Positions 36,299-46,773 of a stretch of 64,000 nt of DNA are shown piece after piece (position 1 is the stretch's first letter; the number at the start of each line of letters is the position of its first letter). Source of the stretch: DAHVFK01 sp963755395 (GTDB lineage Bacteria > Pseudomonadota > Gammaproteobacteria > Burkholderiales > SG8-39); contig CAVWJJ010000004.1 in NCBI GenBank assembly GCA_963755395.1, positions 496,001-560,000 on the forward strand, in the 5' to 3' direction. A program made the position numbers and the translations under genes. The notes below the pieces were generated by a model that ran no database searches, was not told where the DNA came from, and saw only the letters and a program-made list of their open reading frames with translations.

Positions 36299-37467
36299 TC
36301 CTCGGGCCGCGGCGGCGGCTTGGGCCGCCTGCCGACAACGACCTGCAGCACTACGTCCTTGCCGCCGCGCCGCAGCTTCAGGCTGGTGCGGCTGCCCGGC
36401 GCGAGCGCCGCGACCACGTTGAGCATGTTCGGAGTGCCCACCACCTGCTTGTCGCCTACCGCGAGCAGCACGTCGCCCGGCTTGACGCCCGCCTTGTCGG
36501 CGGGCCCCCCGCGCAGCACGCCGGCGATGATCACGCCTTTCGCCTCCTCGAGCTTGAACGAGTCCGCGATGCCCTGCGTGATCGACTGCACTTCGACCCC
36601 GATCCATCCGCGTGTGACCGTGCCGGTCCTTACGATCTGCTCCAGCACCATCTTGGCGGTTGAAACTGGAATCGCGAAGCCGATGCCGATCGAGCCCCCG
36701 GTGCGCGAGTAGATCGCGGTGTTGATGCCGATCAGGTTGCCGCGCGCGTCGACCAGCGGGCCGCCGGAGTTGCCGGGATTGATCGCGGCGTCGGTCTGGA
36801 TGAAGTTCTCGAACGTGTTGATCTGCAGGCCGCTGCGCCCGAGGGCCGAGACGATGCCCGAGGTGACCGTCTGGCCGACGCCGAACGGGTTGCCGATCGC
36901 GAGCACCACGTCCCCCACGCGCAGCGCATCGGACGAGCCGAAGGTGATCGCGTGCAGTCCCTGGGCGTTGACCCGCAGCACGGCGAGGTCGGTGTCCGGG
37001 TCGTTGCCGACGACCTTCGCAAGCAGCTTGTTGCCGTTGGGCAGCGCGACCTCTATTTCGTCGGCGGCATCCACCACGTGCTGGTTCGTCAGGATGTAGC
37101 CGTCGGGGCTCACGATCACGCCCGAGCCGAGGCTGGTCGCGCGCTGCGCTTCGTCCGGCGCCTGATCGCCGAAGAAGCGTCGGAACAGCGGATCGTCCAG
37201 CAGCGGATGGCGCGGCACGCGCACCTCCTTGGAGGTGAACACGTTCACCACCGAAGGCGTGGCGCGCTCGACCGCGTCGTGCAGCGACTCGGTGCGTGCG
37301 CCCGACGCTGCGGAGGGCGGCGGGGCGGCGGGCTGCTGCAGCAGCGCGATCGGCGGCTGCGGCAGCGCGCGCGAAGGCAGCCACTCGGGGTGGAAAGTCG
37401 AGACCACGAACAGCACCGCCACGGCGACGGTTGCCGCCTGCGAGAAGATCAGCCAGAGCCGGTACAT
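36295..37467 (-). CDS. DegQ/DegS-type trypsin-like serine protease with one PDZ domain
   Basis: 390 aa. An N-terminal membrane anchor (about 8-25) and a Pro/Ala-rich linker precede the trypsin-like domain, with the catalytic triad His130 (LTNQHVV), Asp160 (DPDTDLAV) and Ser234 (GNSGGPL). A single PDZ domain follows at about 275-380. One PDZ plus a membrane anchor fits DegS/AlgW rather than DegP, though betaproteobacterial members near petA are often just called Do-family. It may cleave an envelope-stress regulator. Its stop overlaps the activator gene, so both are made from one message. Confidence 0.9.
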   Translation of the reverse strand: MYRLWLIFSQAATVAVAVLFVVSTFHPEWLPSRALPQPPIALLQQPAAPPPSAASGARTESLHDAVERATPSVVNVFTSKEVRVPRHPLLDDPLFRRFFGDQAPDEAQRATSLGSGVIVSPDGYILTNQHVVDAADEIEVALPNGNKLLAKVVGNDPDTDLAVLRVNAQGLHAITFGSSDALRVGDVVLAIGNPFGVGQTVTSGIVSALGRSGLQINTFENFIQTDAAINPGNSGGPLVDARGNLIGINTAIYSRTGGSIGIGFAIPVSTAKMVLEQIVRTGTVTRGWIGVEVQSITQGIADSFKLEEAKGVIIAGVLRGGPADKAGVKPGDVLLAVGDKQVVGTPNMLNVVAALAPGSRTSLKLRRGGKDVVLQVVVGRRPKPPPRPEE

Positions 37468-37578
37468 GGCTCGTTCAGCCTACCATAGCGCACGCGCGCC
37501 TCAGCTCGGATGCGGCCTAGTCCCCATACTGATGAGGGGCAAAAATGTCAGAATATTGAAACGCTTAGCAGCGAAACC

Positions 37579-37608
37579 TTGGACTTCGAAGCGGTGCGTC
37601 GCTATAAT
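37579..37608 (+). promoter_or_regulatory. Sigma70-type promoter of petABC
   Basis: TTGGAC (37579-37584) and a perfect TATAAT (37603-37608) are spaced by 18 nt. The start site would lie near 37615, about 40 nt before the petA ATG at 37656. This is the best housekeeping-type promoter in the window and suits constitutive expression of the bc1 complex. Confidence 0.75.
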
Positions 37609-37655
37609 CCCCGGCTGCTCCGGATTCCGCCATCCCCCATCCAGGTTCCCATCTC

Positions 37656-38246
37656 ATGAGCGATAGCAAGAAACCAGACAAGGCCAGGCGCAACCTGGTT
37701 GTCGCAACCTCCGTTCTCGGCGGCGCCGCGACGGTCGGCGCCGCGGTGCCGTTCGTCGCCAGCCTGCTGCCGTCGGAGCGTGCCAAGGCCGCTGGCGCGC
37801 CGGTCCAGATCGACATCTCCAAGCTGCCCCCCGGCGAGCTGGGGATCTTCGAATGGCGCGGCAAGCCGGTGTGGGTCATGAAGCGCACGCCGAAGATGCT
37901 GACGGACATAAAGAAGGACGACTCGGTCGTGGTCGATCCGCATTCCACCGTCCCGCAGCAGCCTGAGTACGCCAAGAACGAATTTCGCTCGATCAAGCCG
38001 GAGATCATGGTGCTGGTCGGCATCTGCACCCACCTCGGCTGCTCGCCCACGCCCAAGCTGCAGCCCGACGGCGACATGGGGCCGGAGTGGGAGGGCGGTT
38101 TCTATTGTCCCTGCCACGGCTCCAAGTTCGACCTCGCGGGTCGCGTCTACAAGGGCGTTCCGGCGCCGAAGAACCTGGAAGTGCCGCCGTACCAGTTCCT
38201 CTCCGACAGCACGATCCTGATCGGCGACGACAAGAAGGGGGCGTAG
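37656..38246 (+). CDS. petA: Ubiquinol-cytochrome c reductase Rieske iron-sulfur subunit PetA
   Basis: 196 aa. A twin-arginine-type N-terminus (KARRNLVVATSVLGG) also serves as the membrane anchor, followed by the soluble Rieske domain with both 2Fe-2S motifs CTHLGC and CPCHGS. It accepts electrons from ubiquinol at the Qo site and passes them to cytochrome c1. The Tat signal links it to the tatABC genes at 26.7-28.2 kb. petB starts 3 nt after its stop. Confidence 0.96.
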   Translation: MSDSKKPDKARRNLVVATSVLGGAATVGAAVPFVASLLPSERAKAAGAPVQIDISKLPPGELGIFEWRGKPVWVMKRTPKMLTDIKKDDSVVVDPHSTVPQQPEYAKNEFRSIKPEIMVLVGICTHLGCSPTPKLQPDGDMGPEWEGGFYCPCHGSKFDLAGRVYKGVPAPKNLEVPPYQFLSDSTILIGDDKKGA

Positions 38247-38249
38247 GCA

Positions 38250-39524
38250 ATGGCTAATCGTCTGATGGCGCTCTGGGGCTGGTTCGATGCGCGCATGCCC
38301 TCGGTCGCGCAGGAGTACCGCAAGCACCTGTCCCAGTACTACGCGCCGAAGAACTTCAACTTCTGGTATTTCTTCGGCTCGCTCGCGATCCTGGTGCTGG
38401 CATCCCAGATCGTGTCGGGAATCTTCCTGACGATGAACTACAAACCCGACGCGGCGCTCGCGTTCGGCTCGGTCGAGTTCATCATGCGCGATGTCCCGGG
38501 CGGCTGGATCATCCGCTACATCCACTCGACCGGCGCTTCGGCGTTCTTCGTCATCGTTTACCTGCACATGTTCCGCGCCATGCTCTACGGCTCCTACCGC
38601 GAGCCGCGCGAGCTGCTGTGGATCTTCGGCGTGCTGATCTACCTGTGCCTGATGGGCGAGGCGTTTTTCGGCTACCTGCTGCCGTGGGGACAAATGTCGT
38701 TCTGGGGCGCGCAGGTGATCGTCAACCTGTTCGGCTCGATCCCGTTCATAGGGCCCGACGTCGCGCTCTGGATCCGGGGCGACTACGTGATCTCGGATGC
38801 GACGCTGAACCGCTTCTTCGCCTTCCACGTGATCGCGATTCCGCTGGTGCTGATCGGGCTGGTCGTGGCGCACATTCTTGCCCTGCACGACGTCGGCTCG
38901 AACAATCCCGACGGCATCGAGATCAAGAAGAAGAAGGACGCCAAAGGCATCCCGCTCGACGGTATCCCGTTCCACCCGTACTACACGGTGAAGGACATCG
39001 TCGGAGTGGTGGTGTTCCTGGCGATTTTCTGCCTGGTGCTGTTCTTCACGCCGGAAATGCACGGCTACTTCCTCGAGGCCAACAACTTCAACCCGGCCAA
39101 CGCGCTGAAGACGCCGGCGCACATCGCGCCGCTGTGGTACTTCACGCCCTATTACTCGATGCTGCGCTCGGTGCCGCCGCTGTTCCTGTCGCAGTTTCCG
39201 GGCGTCGTGGTGATGGGCATGGCGGTGATGATCCTGTTCCTGCTGCCGTGGCTCGACCGCAGCCCGGTCAAGTCGATCCGTTACCGCGGCGTGCTGTACA
39301 AGGGTGCGCTGACGATCTTCGTGGCCGTGTTCTTCATCCTCGGCTACCTCGGCACCGAGCCGACCAACGTCTGGGGCCAGTTCGGCACCTGGCTCGGCGA
39401 GGCCGACCGCGCGACGGTGGTGGCGCGCATCTGCACCACGCTGTATTTCCTGTTCTTCATCCTGATGCCCTGGTACTCCAGGATCGACAAGGTGAAGCCG
39501 GTGCCTGAACGGGTGACGATGTGA
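38250..39524 (+). CDS. petB: Cytochrome b subunit PetB
   Basis: 424 aa with eight membrane helices, a full-length cytochrome b. The N-terminal half has the GGWIIRYIHSTGASAFF segment and the heme-ligand histidines. Where many bc1 complexes have the Qo-site PEWY motif, this protein reads PLWY (HIAPLWYFTPYYSMLRS), so the Glu is absent. It carries the Qo and Qi sites of complex III. It ends in a GTGA overlap with the first possible start of petC. Confidence 0.96.
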   Translation: MANRLMALWGWFDARMPSVAQEYRKHLSQYYAPKNFNFWYFFGSLAILVLASQIVSGIFLTMNYKPDAALAFGSVEFIMRDVPGGWIIRYIHSTGASAFFVIVYLHMFRAMLYGSYREPRELLWIFGVLIYLCLMGEAFFGYLLPWGQMSFWGAQVIVNLFGSIPFIGPDVALWIRGDYVISDATLNRFFAFHVIAIPLVLIGLVVAHILALHDVGSNNPDGIEIKKKKDAKGIPLDGIPFHPYYTVKDIVGVVVFLAIFCLVLFFTPEMHGYFLEANNFNPANALKTPAHIAPLWYFTPYYSMLRSVPPLFLSQFPGVVVMGMAVMILFLLPWLDRSPVKSIRYRGVLYKGALTIFVAVFFILGYLGTEPTNVWGQFGTWLGEADRATVVARICTTLYFLFFILMPWYSRIDKVKPVPERVTM

Positions 39525-39535
39525 GGATGCCGAAC

Positions 39536-40270
39536 ATGAAGAGACTGCTCGTTGCGCTGTGCCTTGCCGTACTCGCCGCGCCCGCCGCCCGCGCGGCGGA
39601 GGAAGGCTACCGGCTCGACCGCGCGCCGATCGACCCGACCGACCTGGTCAGCCTGCAGGCCGGTGCGCGCACCTTCGCCAATTACTGCCTCAACTGCCAT
39701 GGCGCGGAATACATGCGCTACAACAGGCTGACCGACCTCGGCCTGACCGAAGATCAGATCAGGGACAACTTGATGTTCGCGACGGACAAGGTCGGCAATA
39801 CGATGAAGGTCGCGCTGAAGCCTGAGGAGGGCAAGAAGTGGTTCGGAGTGGCGCCGCCCGATCTGACGGTCGTCGCGCGCGCTCGCGGCGCCGACTGGCT
39901 GTATACCTATCTGCGCACCTTCTATCGCGACCCGAAGACCGTCACCGGCTGGAACAACGCCGTGTTTCCGAACGTCGCCATGCCGAACGTCCTCTGGACG
40001 CTGCAGGGCCAGCGCGCGCTGGACGTGGTCAAGGGCGAGGAGGGCGGCAACGAGACGGTCGAGTACAACTGGCACCAGCTGACCCCCGGCCTGCAGAACC
40101 AGGTGGAGTACGACACCACGGTGCGCGACCTGGTGAACTACCTCGTGTACATGGGCGAGCCCGCCGCGGTCGAGCGCAAGCGCATCGGGATCGTGGTCCT
40201 GTTCGCGCTCGGCATTCTGTTCATCTTCGCCTACCTGCTGAAGAAAGAATACTGGAAAGACGTGCACTAG
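39536..40270 (+). CDS. petC: Cytochrome c1 subunit PetC
   Basis: 244 aa from ATG at 39536, chosen because a ribosome-binding site (GAGGA) stands 8 nt before it and it gives a clean signal peptide (MKRLLVALCLAVLAAPAARA). GTG at 39521 and ATG at 39527 are also in frame. Covalent heme motif CLNCH, the axial Met region (NVAMPNVLW) and a C-terminal membrane anchor (GIVVLFALGILFIFAYLLKK) are present. It hands electrons to soluble cytochrome c. Confidence 0.95.
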   Translation: MKRLLVALCLAVLAAPAARAAEEGYRLDRAPIDPTDLVSLQAGARTFANYCLNCHGAEYMRYNRLTDLGLTEDQIRDNLMFATDKVGNTMKVALKPEEGKKWFGVAPPDLTVVARARGADWLYTYLRTFYRDPKTVTGWNNAVFPNVAMPNVLWTLQGQRALDVVKGEEGGNETVEYNWHQLTPGLQNQVEYDTTVRDLVNYLVYMGEPAAVERKRIGIVVLFALGILFIFAYLLKKEYWKDVH

Positions 40271-40275
40271 CACCC

Positions 40276-40295
40276 GCGGCGCCCGTCGGCGCCGC
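40276..40295 (+). other. GC-rich hairpin between petC and sspA
   Basis: GCGGCGCC-CGTC-GGCGCCGC is a perfect 8-bp stem with a tetraloop, 5 nt after the petC stop and 15 nt before sspA. It has no T tract, so it is more likely a transcript-stabilising or processing structure than a terminator. Confidence 0.5.
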
Positions 40296-40310
40296 ACGAG
40301 GAAATGCCAC

Positions 40311-40910
40311 ATGATGCAACTGTATTCCGGAACCACCTGCCCGTTCAGCCACCGCTGCCGCTTCGTGCTGTACGAAAAGGGCATGGACTTCCAGGTCATT
40401 GACGTCGACCTGTTCCACAAGCCGGAAGACATCGCGGTGATGAACCCGTACAACCGGCTGCCGGTGCTGGTCGAGCGCGACCTCGTGCTGTACGAGTCGA
40501 ACATCATCAATGAGTACATCGACGAGCGCTTTCCGCACCCGCAACTGATGCCGGCCGACCCGGTGATGCGTGCGCGAGCGCGCCTGATGCTGTTCAACAT
40601 GGAAATGGAGCTGTTCTCGCAGATCGACGCGCTCGAGTCGGGCAAGGACAAGCAGGTGGACAAGGCGCGTGCGCACGTAACCGACCGCCTGATCGAGCTG
40701 GCGCCGATCTTCACCCGCACCAAGCACATGCTGGGCGACGATTTCACCATGCTCGACGTGGCGATAGCGCCGCTGCTGTGGCGCCTGGAGCGCTACGGCA
40801 TCAAACTCGGCAAGCCGGCCGCGCCGCTCATGAAGTACGCCGAGCGGATCTTCTCGCGGCCCGCGTTCATCGAGGCGTTGACACCTTCCGAAAAGGTGAT
40901 GCGCAAGTAA
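40311..40910 (+). CDS. sspA: Stringent starvation protein A (SspA)
   Basis: 199 aa GST-fold protein. The N-terminus MMQLYSGTTCPFSHRCRFVL resembles the thioredoxin-like half of SspA, and the C-terminal half is the all-helical GST domain. SspA binds RNA polymerase and alters transcription under starvation and acid stress. petABC-sspA-sspB is the standard order in Betaproteobacteria. sspB starts 8 nt after its stop. Confidence 0.92.
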   Translation: MMQLYSGTTCPFSHRCRFVLYEKGMDFQVIDVDLFHKPEDIAVMNPYNRLPVLVERDLVLYESNIINEYIDERFPHPQLMPADPVMRARARLMLFNMEMELFSQIDALESGKDKQVDKARAHVTDRLIELAPIFTRTKHMLGDDFTMLDVAIAPLLWRLERYGIKLGKPAAPLMKYAERIFSRPAFIEALTPSEKVMRK

Positions 40911-40918
40911 GCGGCGCG

Positions 40919-41365
40919 ATGGGCGAGATCCCCACCAAGCCGTATTTGCTGCGGGCGCTTTACGAATGGTGCGTGGATAACGGCTACACCCCGCACCTTG
41001 CAGTCAAGGTCGACGCGCAGACCCGGGTGCCCGCGGAGCACGTGCGCAACGGCGAGATCACGCTCAACGTCAGCCCGGGCGCGGTGCACAAGCTGCAGAT
41101 GGGCAACGAGGTGATCGAGTTCTCGGCACGCTTCGCGGGTACCGCGCGCCAGCTCTCGGTGCCGGTGGCGAACGTCTACGCGCTGTACGCGCGCGAGACC
41201 GGGCACGGCATGACCTTCGAGGTTGATCTGAGCAAGCCCGCGCTGCAGGCCGACGCGGAATCCGAGGCCGCGCTTCCCCCCGCCGCACTGCCCGCTCCGG
41301 CCGACGAGCCGCCCGAGCCGCCCAAGCCGCCCGCGGGCAAGCCGACGCTGCGGCGGGTGAAGTAG
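40919..41365 (+). CDS. sspB: ClpXP adaptor SspB
   Basis: 148 aa from ATG at 40919. The SspB fold is recognisable (TKPYLLRALYEWCVDNGYTP, VPVANVYALYARETGHGMTF). An acidic, Pro-rich linker follows, then a short basic tail (KPTLRRVK) that matches the ClpX-binding XB peptide. It delivers ssrA-tagged proteins to ClpXP. Confidence 0.93.
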   Translation: MGEIPTKPYLLRALYEWCVDNGYTPHLAVKVDAQTRVPAEHVRNGEITLNVSPGAVHKLQMGNEVIEFSARFAGTARQLSVPVANVYALYARETGHGMTFEVDLSKPALQADAESEAALPPAALPAPADEPPEPPKPPAGKPTLRRVK

Positions 41366-41395
41366 GCGCCCCTGAAGTAGACTTGGCGTGACGGG

Positions 41396-41471
41396 GCCGG
41401 CTTAGCTCAGTCGGTAGAGCAGCGGTTTTGTAAACCGAAGGTCGCGGGTTCGATTCCTGCAGCCGGCACCA
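41396..41471 (+). tRNA. tRNA-Thr (anticodon TGT)
   Basis: 76 nt including the encoded CCA. The acceptor stem GCCGGCT pairs with AGCCGGC, the D-arm contains AGCTCAGTCGGTAGAGC, the anticodon loop TTTGTAA places TGT at 41429-41431, and the T-arm is GCGGGTTCGATTCCTGC. It reads ACA and, by wobble, ACG threonine codons. No integrase or attachment-site duplication is visible next to it. Confidence 0.97.
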
Positions 41472-41511
41472 CGATCGACGGCGTCAGGCGCGCCGGCGAG
41501 TTGCTGCAAGA

Positions 41512-41877
41512 CTACAGCGTGAGCTTGTCGATAGCCGCGGCGCAGGCCGTGGCGACGTCGAAGTTCGGCTTGGCGGCGTCGCCAGGCATCGTGGCCCAAC
41601 CGCGTTTGACCACGTAGTCGCCCTGTTCCCAGCTATTGGCCACCTTCAGCGCCGCACGGCTGGCCGCCGCGTCGCCGCTCTTTCGAAACTGGGCCACGCA
41701 GATCGGGACAAGCGCCGATACGACCGCCGCTTCGGCGCGGCCGCTGGAAAGCGCTTCCGCCTTGGCGCCGGTCACCCAGCCGCCCCAATTGAATCCGACG
41801 ATGGCGAGCGTTATCGCGCCCGCCGCCGCACCCCACAGAAATGGCCCCGTTTGGGCCGGAAGTTTGGGTATGTTCAT
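41512..41877 (-). CDS. Small conserved single-span membrane protein of unknown function
   Basis: 121 aa from ATG at 41877 (the frame is open to 41937). One membrane segment near residues 14-30 (LWGAAAGAITLAIVGF), then WGGWVTGAKAE and a soluble part with PICVAQF, SWEQGDYVVKRGWATMPG and a closing ATACAAAIDKL. The two Cys residues (in PICV and ATACA) are likely conserved. I recognise this general pattern from small hypothetical proteins of proteobacteria but know no function for it. It faces the tRNA gene, 40 nt away. Confidence 0.65.
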   Translation of the reverse strand: MNIPKLPAQTGPFLWGAAAGAITLAIVGFNWGGWVTGAKAEALSSGRAEAAVVSALVPICVAQFRKSGDAAASRAALKVANSWEQGDYVVKRGWATMPGDAAKPNFDVATACAAAIDKLTL

Positions 41878-42032
41878 GGGCACTCCGTTGCACGTCGACA
41901 AAGAAATTGCGGGAGAAACTCTCCCACTTTCCGTCATCGAAGTATCCCCCGTTGCGGAAGCGTGTCGGTGCGCTGCCGAACATATCTCCTCCTCGGTTCC
42001 GATTCGCGGGCTAGGCCCGCCTGCTGGCGGCC

Positions 42033-43097
42033 TCAGTCGGAGATCGATTCGAAGATCTCGCGAAAGCGCCCGGCGCAGCGCTTGAACGCGTCGAGCACGT
42101 CCGGGTCGAAGTGCGAGGGCATGGTCCGGCTGTCACCGACAGTAATGATCTCGTACGCGCTATCGTGCGACAGCGCTCGCTTGTGCGGGCGCGCCGAGCG
42201 CAGGGCGTCGTACTGGTCGCAGATATTCATGATTCGGGCCGAGATTGGGATCACCTGGCCCCTCAGGCGCCCGGGGTAACCGCTTCCGTCCCAGCGCTCG
42301 TGGTGGTGCATCGCAATTTCGGCCCCCATGCGCAGGTACGGCGAATCGCCGGTGCCGATCAGCTGGGCGCCGACCGCGGCGTGCGACTTCATGATTTCCC
42401 ATTCCTCCTGACTTAGCGGCCCGCGCTTGAACAGGACCGCGTCGGGAATGGCGATCTTGCCGATGTCGTGCATCGGGCTGGCGTAGTGGATCGCCTCGCA
42501 GAAGCCCGCGTTCATGCCGATCGCGAGCGCGATGTCCTCGCAGTAGTAGCTGATGCGGCGCACGTGAGCGCCGCTTTGCTCGTCCTTGTACGCGGCCGCG
42601 CGGCACAGGGTTTCGATCGTCTCGCGGTAGCTGCCCAGCACCTCGCGCGAGCGCTCCTGCACCTGCTGCTCCAGGGTCCGGTTCCGGTCCGCCAGGAAAT
42701 TGTTGTATTCCTTGAGCAGCAGTACGTTCTTTACGCGCAGCGAAAGCTCGCTGCGGTCCACCGGCTTGGTGAGGAACTCCTGCACCCCCGCCTCCAGCGC
42801 GCGTAGACGCGAGCGGTGATCGCCGAGCACCGTGACCATGATGACCGGGATGGTGCGCGTGCGCTCGGAGGACTTGAGCGCCTCGGCGACCTGGAATCCG
42901 TCCATGGCCGGCATCTGCGCATCGAGCAGCACGATGTCCGGCTGCTCGGCCTCGGCCGCGACGACCGCGCGCAGCCCGTCTTCGGCCGTCGACACCCGGT
43001 AGCCGTCCAGCTCCATGTGCCGCTGCAGCAGCAGCCTCATGCTTTCGTCGTCGTCGACGATCAGCACTAAGGGGCTCTTTTTGATCGAGTGACTCAT
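42033..43097 (-). CDS. HD-GYP-domain response regulator (probable c-di-GMP phosphodiesterase, RpfG-like)
   Basis: 354 aa. Receiver domain at about 10-125 with DDDES and acceptor Asp59 (VLLDAQMPAMDGF), a short coiled coil, then an HD-GYP domain with MHDIGKIAIPD and HHERWDGSGYP. All metal-binding residues appear present, so it should hydrolyse cyclic di-GMP when phosphorylated. No partner kinase is adjacent. It could influence the c-di-GMP-binding MshE-like ATPase encoded at 3.1-4.9 kb; that link is only a guess. Confidence 0.9.
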   Translation of the reverse strand: MSHSIKKSPLVLIVDDDESMRLLLQRHMELDGYRVSTAEDGLRAVVAAEAEQPDIVLLDAQMPAMDGFQVAEALKSSERTRTIPVIMVTVLGDHRSRLRALEAGVQEFLTKPVDRSELSLRVKNVLLLKEYNNFLADRNRTLEQQVQERSREVLGSYRETIETLCRAAAYKDEQSGAHVRRISYYCEDIALAIGMNAGFCEAIHYASPMHDIGKIAIPDAVLFKRGPLSQEEWEIMKSHAAVGAQLIGTGDSPYLRMGAEIAMHHHERWDGSGYPGRLRGQVIPISARIMNICDQYDALRSARPHKRALSHDSAYEIITVGDSRTMPSHFDPDVLDAFKRCAGRFREIFESISD

Positions 43098-43133
43098 CTA
43101 TGCGTCAATCGGCGTTCGTCGCGCTGCGCCAGA

Positions 43134-43685
43134 TCATAGCAGCGCTGCCACCCCCATGACGGCGAAGGCCGCCGCTGCGACCAGACGCACCGTGCGCAGC
43201 GGGACGCGCCGCAGCAGGCGCTCGCCGAGGAACACGACCGGGCCGTTGGCGATCAGCATGCCGAATGTCGTTCCGGCGAGCACCCAGGTGAAGCTGCCGT
43301 AATGCGCGGCGAGCGCGATGGTCGCGAGCTGGGTCTTGTCCCCCATCTCGACCAGGAAGAACGACACCAGCGTGGCGCCGAACACGCCCAGGTGCGTGAG
43401 CCGGTCTTGCTTTTTCTCCAGCTTGTCGGGCAGCAGGGTCCACGCTGCCATGGCGATGAACGACACGCCGAGCACCCAGCGCAAGACGGCCGGATCGACC
43501 GCGGTGGTGATCCACTTGCCTGCGGCCGCGGCGAGCGCGTGGTTGGCGAGCGTGGCGAGCAGAATGCCGAGCATGATGGGCAGCGGGCGCCGGTAGCGCG
43601 CCGCGAGCACCAGCGCGAGCAGCTGCGTCTTGTCGCCGAACTCTGCCAGTGCGACCACTCCGGCCGATACGAGAAACGCTTGCAC
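43134..43685 (-). CDS. TMEM165/GDT1-family manganese exporter
   Basis: 183 aa, six membrane helices in two repeats, each with the family motif: EFGDKTQL near residue 15-22 and EMGDKTQL near 113-120. Relatives (MneA, Gdt1) export Mn or exchange Ca/Mn. I looked for a yybP-ykoY Mn riboswitch upstream but see none; the upstream DNA holds the cspA terminator instead. Confidence 0.88.
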   Translation of the reverse strand: MQAFLVSAGVVALAEFGDKTQLLALVLAARYRRPLPIMLGILLATLANHALAAAAGKWITTAVDPAVLRWVLGVSFIAMAAWTLLPDKLEKKQDRLTHLGVFGATLVSFFLVEMGDKTQLATIALAAHYGSFTWVLAGTTFGMLIANGPVVFLGERLLRRVPLRTVRLVAAAAFAVMGVAALL

Positions 43686-43709
43686 GCGGCGGTTATTCTT
43701 CCCCGGGGC

Positions 43710-43735
43710 AAAAAAAAGCCCGGTTTCCCGGGCCT
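43710..43735 (-). terminator. Intrinsic terminator of the cold-shock gene
   Basis: On the reverse strand GCCCGG-GAAA-CCGGGC is followed by eight T residues (forward-strand A run at 43710-43717). It lies about 20 nt past the csp stop codon at 43756 and separates it from the GDT1-family gene. Confidence 0.85.
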
Positions 43736-43755
43736 TGATTTTGCTCCGCTCCGAC

Positions 43756-43959
43756 TTAGAGCGGGCGGACGTTCGCCGCTTGCATGCCTTTGGGGCCTTT
43801 CTGCGACTCGAACTCGACCTTCTGGCCTTCCTTGAGCGACTTGTAGCCGCTCATCTGGATCGCGCTGTGATGCGCGAAAACGTCTTCGCCGCCCCCATCG
43901 GGGGTAATGAAGCCGAAGCCTTTTTGGTCGCTAAACCATTTAACTGTACCGGTGGCCAT
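43756..43959 (-). CDS. Cold-shock-domain protein (CspA family)
   Basis: 67 aa with both RNA-binding motifs, RNP1 (KGFGFI) and RNP2 (DVFAHH), and a start MATGTVKWFSDQ. It binds single-stranded nucleic acids and melts RNA secondary structure. More than 200 nt separate it from the next gene, so a long leader of the sort used in cold-shock regulation is possible. It ends in a strong terminator and is probably a single-gene transcript. Confidence 0.95.
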   Translation of the reverse strand: MATGTVKWFSDQKGFGFITPDGGGEDVFAHHSAIQMSGYKSLKEGQKVEFESQKGPKGMQAANVRPL

Positions 43960-44177
43960 TCTGTTTCCTTAACTTGATTACCGAGGCAAAACCGGGCCAA
44001 GGCAGCCGGGCACGACGATCAAGAAGGGGAACTGTCTGCCACTACGGACGCCGGGAACCGGCGGTGAGGGTCTGCACAAATTCACTGCTTGACTGAGTCT
44101 GCGGGGCGCAGTGTACCACGTTCCCCTCCGGGCGCGTTAGGATCGATATTCCTAGGATTCCGCTCGCCGAGCGCCCC
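43960..44177. promoter_or_regulatory. Divergent promoter region between csp and aceE
   Basis: 218 nt without a gene. Rightward, TTGACT (44089-44094) and TGTACC (44112-44117), 17 nt apart, could be a weak promoter for aceE. Leftward, TGGTACACT on the reverse strand (TACACT at 44110-44115) is a possible extended -10 for csp, which would give a leader of about 140 nt. The CCGGGAACCGGCGG segment near 44051-44064 can fold. No riboswitch is recognised. Confidence 0.4.
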
Positions 44178-46766
<2,589 letters not shown>

Positions 46767-46773
46767 GTGCGCG

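Noticed and set aside
42006..42020. Hairpin GCGGGC-TAG-GCCCGC after the HD-GYP gene as a terminator
   Set aside because: The stem is perfect but no T tract follows on the relevant strand, so it was not listed as a terminator.
41396..42032. Genomic island inserted at tRNA-Thr
   Set aside because: No integrase, no repeat of the tRNA 3' end and no change of composition; the next genes look native.
43686..43755. yybP-ykoY manganese riboswitch upstream of the GDT1-family gene
   Set aside because: The stretch holds the csp intrinsic terminator and lacks the paired conserved motifs of that riboswitch.
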